29,731 bases of DNA from Herpomyces periplanetae. Taxonomy: Eukaryota > Ascomycota > Laboulbeniomycetes > Herpomycetales > Herpomycetaceae. Below the pieces are notes generated by a model. It did no database searches. It saw nothing but the letters and a program-made list of their open reading frames with translations, and was not told the origin of the DNA. The stretch is taken from the NCBI GenBank assembly GCA_009733715.1, contig WMKJ01000132.1, positions 1 through 29,731 of the forward strand. The letters run 5' to 3'. This document shows positions 10,752-20,580 of this stretch, one piece after another. A program made the position numbers and the translations under genes. Position 1 is the first letter of the stretch, and every line of letters begins with the position of its first letter.

Positions 10752-12319
10752 ATCTTGCAATATAACATATATACCCTATCAGTCTATTGAACCCGGTTCT
10801 TTTAGTGATAACTTGCCAATTTCCCTCGACGTACCAGTTAAGATACCTTGCCATACACATAATCATTCTCAAGAATACCACTTTACTTCTAAAAGTTGAC
10901 GCTGATGAAATGACATATTAAGAAAAAATTGTCAAAAAGAAATCAAATAAGGGTTATGTACAGCATAATTGAAAAATAAAATTTGATTTCTCCCATGTAC
11001 TTCCAACAGCTAGTATACCACTCTTATGAAAAGTTATGCACATAAAACCATTAATCATCTATCAGTAATCGTTTTCCATTAAATCATCAAATTTTCTTGA
11101 TATCCCATTTCTCTAATTGTTCTAAAATATAGCATGCTGTCAATATTGTTGCTAGATCCTCATGAAATTGTTTCAAAATTTTTAGCTCCTTAACTTCATC
11201 GAAGTGTACGGCTCATCTAGTATCTGCCAATATTATAACGTAAATGTGGAAAAAAAAATAAAAATCCTCAGGGAGCACTTCAAGCACGTATATCTTACAT
11301 TCTCATCAGTATTTGAAAATATGTTTGTTAATTGACTCAAATTTTGCTTAATCCTACGTTCTGATGCCGTTCCAACGTTAGTACTCATCATGTGGAATGA
11401 TCTTAAATTATTAGTGAATAAATACTGCGTTTGCATTTATTATTTTCCTTTCACCATTTTGTTACATTAAAATTCATCAGCAATTATAATTGCGTATGTT
11501 GTCAAACCCCATCTAATCTCACTTTCCCTTTTATTTCGTGTGCAAATTTTAACAGTGGCTCAGGCTAAATTAAGGTTTAATGTATTCGCATTTTTATTCA
11601 TTGACTGCTTGCCACTACACATAAAGATATTATATGACTCTAAGAGCAATTCTTTCTAGTGAAATGAAATGTCCCTTAAGCTATATTTAAAAAATTCCCG
11701 TCAAATGGAACTTCCGCAGCAAAAACTTTGTTAAAAGTCTGTTGAAGTTCAAATATTATAGTTCTATTGAGGAAACTATATTTCTTCCCCAATCTATAAA
11801 AGTATTATTTGTACTTTGGTTCTCTTTGTTCTTACCGATAACAATATAAAATGATTTACTCGTAGTACACTTAACAGCAACGGAACTGCGAATGATCATT
11901 CGTACAAATTAGCAACCAGTCATTTCACTACAACAGCTAATTCATGGGCCGTTATAGTGTTTAATTAACTCAAGACATATCACATATTCTTATAGAAAAT
12001 TTATCATTATACCATCTTCATTAGTATTTATAGAACACTTGTCCATACTTTGCAAATGTCATTATTTTTGCACGAGCGATTTCTTCCGTCAATAAATCGA
12101 AAAATATTTTAAATATACATGAAGAAAAATATGCTAAGTTAGTAGGGTTTAGATACATCAAATACTAGTGAAATAAAAGACAATTGATAAATAGGGTGCA
12201 GAACTACTAAATACAAAGGATATCAAGGGATATTTACAATCTAAATTTAATCATCTCATATAACCATGAAATAAATGGAAAAGGTTATTCTTGTTCCAAT
12301 AATAATGTAATTCGTCTCT
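10752..12319 (+). other. P3-P4 spacer, no gene seen
   Basis: The spacer is AT-rich and without recognisable coding sequence. Minus-strand open frames at 10660-10881 (overlapping P3) and 11233-11436 have no splice-site or motif support. No downstream-type exon of the family was found here. Confidence 0.4.
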
Positions 12320-13154
12320 AAGAAAAAATTGTTCGTGCCTAAGAAACCCTAAAAAGCAATTTTTCTATTCAGCCTTACGAAATTAGGAAATCGCTGAATC
12401 ATTGTTATGAGTTCTTTCTATCCCAGTCCAAAGTCACATTTCCTAATTGGGAAATATTTGCATTTTTCCAATTCTTCAATTCTTTGCTTAAATATTTCAA
12501 GTGTTTTACTAAATAAATTTTATGTATTTGACGTAAATTTTCCTCCGAGTAGATATATTTTTGTTGTGTTGTGACTGTTGTTATAAAAATTTATATATAA
12601 AATTCTAGCTGTATCTTGGTTGATTTTTGATTTATATCTACATAAATATTTCTGTTCGCTAACAGGAAGTAATGCTCTACTACATCATAAAAAGTATGAA
12701 GTGGCTACTTTTATACCACAAGTGTCTAATAATATTGTTTTAATGTTACCAACTCTGGAGATTTGTGTATGGCTGATATTTATCTTTCATTTCACATAGA
12801 TTATCCAAGAAAGCCTTATAGGCGTGAGATCCAAACATACGATCAACTAAACGCAATTTTACATAAATCTTAGATTTTTGACCATTGATCGTAAATAAAT
12901 AGATATGCCAAATAAAATTGAAGGCTTCCAAGAGTTTACACCATTAAAAAAAATATTGTCATTAACCTTTCAATTAACCATTATTGCCCATATTTTAGAA
13001 CTTTTGTGCACAGATATATATTTATATTAATAAATTTTACATGTTATTCAATTTGCCATGTCCACGATTAATTTTTCAAGAGTTTAATTTCAATGCAAAA
13101 TATCTCACATTGTTGCTTTAGCAAGTCTAAGCAAAGTTGTAGTTTGATGATTTT
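12320..13154. repeat. Upstream flank block of P4, shared with P1
   Basis: This block is homologous to 1795-2613 (see the shared strings given for that block). It includes the CTGTTCGCTAACAGGAAG-type stretch near 12652 and, just before P4, AT-rich sequence without a gene. The minus-strand open frame 12746-12931 is not matched in the P1 copy of the block and is not called. Confidence 0.6.
12382..12447. promoter_or_regulatory. Inverted repeat upstream of P4
   Basis: ATTAGGAAAT (12382-12391) and ATTTCCTAAT (12438-12447) are exact reverse complements with a 46-base loop, followed by TGGGAAATATTT. Arms and trailing box are identical to those before P1 although the loop differs in sequence and length. 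The right arm ends 708 bases before the P4 start codon. Confidence 0.45.
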
Positions 13155-13942
13155 ATGAATATATTTAAACTGATTTGTGAATTATACTTTACGCTATGTA
13201 GAGCTGTTGGAAAGCACACTTCCGATCATGGGTTTTTTTATGAAAAAGGGAAATTTGATAAGACTATTCATATTTTTAAATATCATCATAGTAATAATAC
13301 TTATTGGTACTGCTTTCTCTATAGTATTATTTTAATAGATAGTAATATAAAATGCAAATCTAGTTTGCATTGTTAGATCATTTTATATACACCAAAAAAC
13401 CAGAAAAGCCCATTAAATTATTTATTTAAGCATTCTCGTAACAGTAGAAAACTAATGTTCAATAGAATTTCGAGTGCCAGTAACGAGAGTCACCGTTGTA
13501 GTATTTTATATTCAATTAATGATCAAATTATCATTATAGGTTTCTATAAAATTCTATTTCAATAAATCTTGACCTGTATAAAATAGATTACAATTTGAGT
13601 TTTTGTTACGACTCATGTCTCCGAAGTAACCCAAAAGCCGACATGAGAGTGATCAGTAGTCAAATTTTTGAGTACGACCTCTACCAAAATCCTAACCTTA
13701 AAATCACCTCCTTCCAGCTCTTTTGTTTATCACTTTTGAATTCTCATGTGTATGAAGGTAAACTACCTATAATCAATTCCTATAATGTACATCGCGTCCC
13801 AAAACAAGATATAAAAATCATTAGGTGTATTGTAAGTTCTTACAACTACAATTTTATTATCCAGTTTCGACATTTAGAATATGAACATGATATACAGGAA
13901 AATATGGAGGACAAAAATTTTCTAGAAAACACTATTTTTTGA
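13155..13942 (+). pseudogene. P4: decayed three-exon copy, closest to P1
   Basis: Exon 1 (13155-13371) still opens with ATG and keeps NNTYWYCFLYS where P1 has ILHWYRFVYDS. It carries a longer, changed middle, and the end has drifted (CATT|GTTAGA against P1 AAT|GTGAGT). Exon 2 (about 13448-13535) keeps R-C-x-[IV]-L-Y and ends at TCATT|ATAGG, so the donor GT is lost relative to P1 CATC|GTAGGG. Exon 3 (about 13588-13942) keeps VYEGKL, DIKIIRC, YNYNFIIQF and ends DKNFLENTIF where P1 has LDFSRPYYF. Loss of the signal peptide pattern, a splice donor, the conserved GC and the DFSRPYYF motif point to a pseudogene. Both flanks also match P1, so it comes from a P1-type unit. Confidence 0.65.
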
Positions 13943-14600
13943 ATCAGAAAAACGACAGAACTCATCAACAATGAAGTCAAATAATTAATGATTTATGGGT
14001 TATAACCATTAGATATATCTATTTGCTACCTTTTTGGCTTTATGTTAACTTGCCCTTACAGCCAAATTAACTATCAATATTATTTTGTTCATTTCTGCAA
14101 TCACTGTAAAGAAATTTTAACGACGACATGATGCTAAGAGTTTTGGAAAAAAATTTCTTGGACTACAGATAAAATTCCTAGCCAAGTTACTGTTATAGAA
14201 TGATTTTGAATAATTTACAAGTGATATTCGATAGTATGGTGAAAGTATTTAAAAACATTTTGAAATTGATAATACATACTATCGGCAGTTTGCGGAAATT
14301 TCAATAGCTAGTAGTAAAAAATATATTTTGCACAGTACGAAATATAAATTTTAATACACTACACCCTCTTGGTATACAGTATAACCGTTAACATAACCAA
14401 TTGTGGAAATATATTTGTTGTTTTTTACGATTTGAAGTTTTATCAACTAAGAAAATTTTTAATAGTTAATGACAGATCAGAACCATTCTTTTTTATTTTG
14501 CCAAACTTTTACAAATAAGTGCTCTAACCGGGAGTATTCGGCTTGTCTTAGAACATTTTATTGCATGCATCAATTATCATGGGTATCGATAAATTTGTGA
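13943..14600. repeat. Downstream flank block of P4, shared with P1
   Basis: This block is homologous to about 3890-4600. The P4 copy begins right after its stop, so the 3480-3880 segment of the P1 unit (with the candidate late exon) is absent here. No gene is seen. Confidence 0.6.
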
Positions 14601-15714
14601 ATTCTGCAAATTTTTAAGTTTTAACTCATTTGTCAGTTTTATCACATAAATTTTGTTTGGGGCGGGTTTGATGGATGTGAATATTTTATAGCATCTAGTC
14701 AAAAGTTGAACTCAAAGTATTTTTGTATAGAAAATCGATTACAAAAAAATCCAATTTCATTTTTCATCAAGCAACTATCATTGTGAGATGCATATATTTA
14801 GCGTTTCCACATGATTTTCTTTGAAGAAAATATGCTGCTGTGAACTGCACACGTGTATAATGGACCGAAGTTGGTTAGTGTGGTAAATATTCAGTTGTGA
14901 ACTCTAAGTTGAATTTTACAGTTGTCATGATATATTCTTCTAATTTCTTCAAAAATTCGAGCTCTATTTATATTTAGCGCGAATCATTTGTTCCTTTTCA
15001 CGCAACGTTTGGGAGATTTTGACCAGTCTTCCCGATATGTATGGCAATGAAGAATTATGTACCGAGGTTTCAGTCTTTAAATATAAATTTTACAAATTTA
15101 TAAATATATGTAACCAACCAATTGCCAATTTTACCACTTAACTTTGCTATTTCGTGTGTATGGAACAAATATCAACATTTAAATTGTATTATACTTGTGT
15201 ATGAGATTTCTTGCCACGTTTAACATACAAAATTAGCTGTGTGTAAAGTAACCACTGAATGATTTTTACATGCGAGTGTATCTATGAGTTTGAAACTACA
15301 AAGTAGTTTGTGTGTAGCATATTGAATTGTTTATTATTTATATTTTAACTTGAATTTTTTCCTGGAAAACTAAAGAAAAACTTAATTTGGTTTAAATATA
15401 TTAATGCAGTGTTACTTATTGTAGCAATGATACTGATTTTGTACGTCAAGGTATTAATCCTTTTTAATGTTTGGACAATTATGGGGATTTTGTTTTCATG
15501 ATAAGTTAGTTTTTTTATGCGGAATCTTAGTTCAAGATCATGGAGAAGATATTAATTGTTTAAGATTCATACGATTTCTAGTAGAGAATGATCCTCATCA
15601 ATAAATATCAAGTCGTACCCAATTGTATGTAATTATTATTGTTGTAAAAAACTACTATGATAGCAGGCATTAGCAAGATAATTACAGGGATAAAATAATT
15701 CAGATCCTTGTCTT
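14600..15714. repeat. Flank block homologous to the window start
   Basis: This block corresponds to 1-780: see 14850-14900, 15009 and 15200 in the entry for the first block. TTCATGATAAGTTAG near 15496 then matches TTCATGACGGGTACGACCTGTTAG near 760. The block continues the P4 unit and leads into the exon remnant at 15715. No gene is seen. Confidence 0.5.
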
Positions 15715-15811
15715 TTTAAAATGTTGCGACTCGACAAAACATTGTTTTTATACTTACCATGTGGATGAACAACTCCAATGATGTATTGACCTTTGTAAAT
15801 TGGATTAGCAG
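15715..15811 (+). pseudogene. Decayed copy of the 928-1057 exon in the P4 unit
   Basis: The frame from 15715 reads FKMLRLDKTLFLYLPCG, then stops, and ends IGLA before the donor G|GTTAAC at 15811/15812. The counterpart at 952-1057 starts MLRIQKFSIFLF and ends GYLRS with G|GTGTCT. Three in-frame stops make it non-coding. The minus-strand open frame 15716-15928 over the same bases is a shadow. Confidence 0.42.
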
Positions 15812-16080
15812 GTTAACTAGAACATTTACTCTGTGTAATACGTAGTTTTTAGACACAATGAGAAGGGGTCTTTTCTTGCAGATAAAGTATTTTTTATTAT
15901 AGTTTGTAAATTCTGAAAGAATATTCACCTGATTCGAGATAAATTGTTCATAGTTAAAATAAGAAATTTAATGTGCATCATCATAATGTTAATGGTAGAA
16001 TATCGTATTTAGCTGATTTCTGGATCAAAAAGGGTCATATTATTATGCCAAAATCCAACACATGTATTTAAGTACTTAGA

Positions 16081-16341
16081 AGAGCAATACCAGAACTGGA
16101 AAAATGTGCCAAAGAATCCACAATAACAACAATGATATTAATTATGATCGTGATATTCATTCTTCCTGGTTTATCTCTATTTGCAAGAAGTGTGATCTCT
16201 ATTCTTTTGCCAGTAGCTCTATTCTGTACAAAAATGGATTATGTTGTAATGTGTTCTCCATACAATGCAGAGTTGATGAAAGCATGTATAAAAAACCATT
16301 TCCAATGGCAAATAAACAAAATCTTTGATACGTTGCAATGA
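16081..16341 (+). CDS. Candidate last exon with a membrane segment
   Basis: An acceptor-like TACTTAG ends at 16080. The frame then reads RAIPELEKCAKESTITT, MILIMIVIFILPGLSLF and on through MCSPYNAELMKACIKNHF to a TGA at 16339. The strongly hydrophobic run after a Cys- and Thr-rich stretch fits a C-terminal transmembrane helix, as found in PLXDC-type proteins. The position, about 270 bases after the decayed exon at 15715, fits a last exon of the P4 unit. A second open frame in the same direction (16104-16328, reading ICKKCDLYSF) overlaps; only one can be real and the membrane-segment frame is preferred. No relative was found in the other units. Confidence 0.35.
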   Translation, partial: RAIPELEKCAKESTITTMILIMIVIFILPGLSLFARSVISILLPVALFCTKMDYVVMCSPYNAELMKACIKNHFQWQINKIFDTLQ

Positions 16342-16549
16342 CTGAAATGCTCTTTTGTAATTAATGTTTGTCAGTAATAATCGTTGAGTTGGAGATAGAT
16401 ATGCTTTTGTCTTCTTATCTAGCCCTTTATTATTATCATCAAAAACTCTTCATAGCTACGGACATTGTTCCTAAAAGATTGAATGCAGGTAGAGTTCTTT
16501 GCATATCTACAAGATAATTAAAGAGTAAATGAAAATCAAATTCAGATGA

Positions 16550-16700
16550 ATTTCGTGCCTTAAAATATCGCAAATAATCAAGTTTTCCATTCAGTCCCAA
16601 GAAAAAGAAAACCACAAAACCGTCCATTTGATTTGCTCTCTTCATCCAATTCAAAAGGTTACATTTTCCGATTAAGAAATGTTTGGATATGGTTCATTTC
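16550..16700. repeat. Worn upstream element before P5
   Basis: TTTCGTGCCTTAAAATA, then TTCCATTCAG and CCAATTCAAAAGGTTACATTTTCC correspond to the blocks at 12335, 1850 and 5940. Its place predicted a further family copy about 0.3-0.8 kb to the right, and one was found at about 17.0 kb. The minus-strand open frame 16439-16654 crosses it and is not called. Confidence 0.4.
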
Positions 16701-16984
16701 TTAATCTCTATCCAAAAACGTTCTTGTGCTTACACAGTAAAGACTTAAAAGATTTTGCAAGAGCCTCACCGTCAGTATCACTTTTAATGTTGCATTGTGA
16801 TATTTCAAAATTTGTAAAATATATATTTCCCGCTGTATTTTAGAGGATTTAACGTCTATTTACACACGTTAAAAATCTAGTATTGTATAGTCAAAGGCTT
16901 CTAGTTTATATATATTTAAACATATTTTTTATATGATGTGCAAGTTTAATAATGTGATCTAGAGTCGTGAAGTTAAGTTTATTT

Positions 16985-17277
16985 TTGCATGTGAATTTTG
17001 GGTTTTAAAGATGGTAAAATGATGACTGCATACAACTAGAAATATTGTTGTCAATGTGGAATCTGCTGGTATCTCTTCCTCTACAATTGTACTATAGTGG
17101 GTGGTAGCATCTTTTTTGTTGAACTAGACCGCAATGTGAGATTATCAGCACTCTACTAAAATATTAGAAAATGTGTAGGATTTCTTTTTACAGTAGCATT
17201 AGCCAAAACTTAGAAACTCAGCGGGTATGGTATCCGAAAGAGTATATGGCAACCAGATAAACTGAACTATTCATCAT
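16985..17277 (+). pseudogene. P5: heavily decayed copy, exons 1 and 2 only
   Basis: The exon 1 remnant reads ILGFKDGKMMTAYN, a stop, KYCCQCGICWYLFLYN and VELDRN, ending AAT|GTGAGA at 17135/17136. Against P1 the codons run in register for about 39 positions without a gap (DDSVYN...HWYRFVYDS...LVRN|GTGAGT), including the donor. The signal-peptide part is not recognisable. A possible exon 2 remnant at 17222-17277 follows CTCAG and shows GTATCCGAAAGAGTATATGGC where P1 has GTATTTCGAAAAGTCTGTGAC (each string is in register), then an internal loss, and CATCAT without a donor. No third exon was found. Clearly non-functional. Confidence 0.55.
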
Positions 17278-20200
17278 TTTAAAGTGATTGAATGTTAAAC
17301 TATACAGAAGCATTTTCAATATATTTCACGGTATTTTTCATTGACATGACATTATACGTGAGTTCTTAGAATGTGAAAAACGGAAAACAGTTTAAGCCAA
17401 ACAAAAAATTAGCTGTCAAGTAGGGATTGATGTTGTGATGAAAAGTTCATATGTTTGTAAAGCTATTGTCGTTAATGATTATGCAGTAATTTATATTGGT
17501 TAGTATCATCTTTTATGGATTCTGGGTTGTAAATAATGCACGATAGGTCAAAATACTCTATTGTAAAATTGATATAAAGTTGACAAGTGGATTTGGCTGT
17601 CTCAATGTAATTTATTCTAATTGAAATTCACTTTCCATGAAATAATATTCTTTTCAGTAAAATATGAAATATATTATACAAGTGTTCAAAGTTATTGCAT
17701 ACATCCTTTTTTATGTTTTTGATGTTTGGTAATTTATTGATAGATAGTAGCTCATTATACAATCCAAGTCTCATTTTGGGTATTTTCAGCATTCATTTTG
17801 AATCGATGATAGTGTATACTTTAATAATTTTGGCAATATTATGCCTCGCCAACTAGAAATTAGTTGACATCAGATAGACTCAGAAGATGAATTGATAAAT
17901 ATGTACAATAAAAAAAGCTATACTAGACTAACGCAGAGTTTAGATGAATTGTATTGGAGAACCCTAATTAACGTATAATGATAATAATTTACAGGCCAGA
18001 GTTAAAGCCCGAAAATATATTAAAATATAATTCAGTTTAGTTTTACACTGTAAAGCGAGATAAAATTTCAGGATTTTAATCCTATATTAATTGAGAGGGT
18101 GAAAGCTTAACTCAAATATGTTAGTCCGCAAATCTTTAAAGGTACCATTTTCTCATTAGGAGTTATTTTTCCGTTGTGCTTTAGTGAAAATTGTTTTCTA
18201 TAAACAGTTGCTAAACATTTGGTTAATGTCTATTTGTTCCACAATAATATCATTAAATATTCATTTAGCTACTTATAAAATATTTACACACTTTAAAGAC
18301 GTTTATGCGGCACTTGTACATAATTGATGCTATATTTCATTTTTCAAGGTGACATTTCGTAACCTGACAGCTGATTTATACGTTTACTCTACATTTGTAT
18401 GCAGTTTATTATATTTGGTTTTGCTAATACATTTTCATAATCAAAATTATTCTTGCAAGTAGAATCCGAGCTACATTGTCTCGACAAAATTTCAAAGTCA
18501 AGAACTTTCCAGTTTCAGTTGAAATAGAAGTTTTACTACCAACTTTGTTATTTAATGCTGATGATAAACCTCAAGCAAACTGTCAAAAAATGAAAGGCAA
18601 ACTTTGAATATCCCAATTTATATTGATATATACGTCAAATAGGCAACATACAATTTTAAATAGCTCCTCTATTGTAACTGGTTCTACTTTTTAAATTGCC
18701 TAACAGTTTACCTTTCCCAAATTTACCGCAATGTATATCGTAAGTTTTATGTTTTTGCTAATTAATAGTGCACATATCTGGTTGGGCAGACTTGTGTTAA
18801 TGCGTTATGCTTGTCAACGAATTAAGTCAATTTTATTTAGGGATTTTGCGTATTTTTGGTCTATTATGTATCCATCATTTGGTTTAACATTACTAAATGG
18901 GTTAACGATTTTGACATCCATGTCAAGATACCATTTAACTCTTTTTTGTACCATTTGAAAATTTTTGCGGTCAGAAGTTCATTTCATGACTACAAATCAA
19001 TGCTATGAAGCTTTCTCGGTGTTAACGCTTTTCGTGTTTTCGTCAATAACTTCCGGTACTTTGAATATCACAAAAACATTTGAGAATTAATTTATATTTC
19101 AGTATGAACATTACAATCATGATCATCAAGCAGATAAGTGGAAAATTCAGCATGCATCTAGATGGCATGTTTCGGCTTTGGTACTAATATAGCGTCATTG
19201 CCCATCAACAAATTTGCCATGTTTATTCATTGTATTCATTCTAGCATGCACATTCTCAATGATAAAAGAAAGGGAGTAAAGTATCACTAAATGAATTGTT
19301 TTACAATATACGTTCAGATAACTTTGGACTTTATTTTCCTGAAGGTTATCAATTGCAATAGTTGCTCTGTAATTGATGCAGGCTAAATATTTACATAGAG
19401 ACTGTTAATATAATTTGCTTGACAGTTTTGCTAAAGATGTTTTAGGACGTGATTTAAGCAGTGATTAAAAATTGTAAATTTTGGTAAGTTCAATAATTTT
19501 AGCTTTTAAACTATTGTACAGTTCACCCTTAAATTTCGAATACCTACCACGAAAATTGGTATCGACCCGTCACTAAATACAGACTTGTTGATTACATTTA
19601 TCTAAAGAGTATTTTGCTCATGTACAATCTAATTTGGTTTAACCTGATATTTCCTACTTTTGTTTAAGATAATACTCTTAAATATAACAAAGTACTATGC
19701 AGAATAGTTCATTTAAGTAAATAGGTTTTGTTCCTACAAAACATCATTACTGTCTGCCATTTACAGGGTAAATGCATTAGTGCTAACAAAACAATTCTCT
19801 CATTATGATTAATTCCATGATCTTAATTAAACGCTGTGATAAGTCAATTAACCTTAAAGTAAGTCGGAGCGTAAAACCATTAAATGACCAAAGCAATTCT
19901 GCCAGTTCAGGCCAAACATGAGCAAAACGCTAGCTTCACTAATTTTAGACACGTAGCAAAGCATTTTTGTAGACACTGATGAATAGCTAGTCCCAACAAT
20001 TTTCTAAACATTGGAACCAACGAACTTGTAATGATAAATATTATGGACTGTTTTATGAACAAAATTTTAGTGGTTGCCAAATGACGAATTTAGATTCAAT
20101 CGTGGGATAGCAAAGAAGCATGCTAATTCGAAAATAAATAATGATCTTTATCACTAGCTTGATTTTCTTTGGAAATTTTTAGCAGAAAAATGAAGATAAA

Positions 20201-20580
20201 ATGTACATTTAAGTAAAGAACATTCTTAACGATAGTTGTGGTTGAAAACTCAAACATGTCTGAAAATTTAAGCTTAAAATATCCTTTCAAAGTTATCCAG
20301 TACCGCCGTAATTAATGTAGTTCATCAAAATACACATCACCATATATTTATTTCCAGTGTTAATTCTTTGCAATGTTTCTCTTTTATCTATGCTAAGTAC
20401 AGAATTCCCAGTTCAAACGTCAACAGAAAAACTTAAACATGATTATATATATGACTTGTAAAATTATATTGATTCACCTCTTCATATTTGCCTAAATTTC
20501 TCCCCACGTATTTTACACGATCGGCTATATAGTAAATTGTGAGATGATCATGAACTTTCAAAAACCAATTTTTTTATATA
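17278..20580 (+). other. Gene-poor stretch
   Basis: This stretch is AT-rich and no gene is recognised. The longest open frame (18731-18958, 75 codons) starts MYIVSFMFLLINSAHIWLG, which looks like a signal peptide. Its body shares no motif with P1-P3 and it has no donor where exon 1 would end, so it is only a weak candidate. Confidence 0.35.

Noticed and set aside
16104-16328. Frame reading ICKKCDLYSF and SIQCRVDESM, suggestive of a Cys-rich domain
   Set aside because: It overlaps the frame with the membrane segment and an acceptor-like start, which is preferred, though the choice is not certain.
19536-19630. WYRPVTKYRLVDYIYLKS, recalling P1 exon 1 (WYRFVYDS...INLKL)
   Set aside because: Only about six matches in twenty positions, no DDS..Y motif before it, no GTGAGT donor after it, and a stop close upstream.
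18556-19990. CTGATGA words (10905, 18558, 19975), as in the hammerhead ribozyme repeats known from schistosomes
   Set aside because: No matching stem and no CGAAAC partner at the right distance at any of the three sites.
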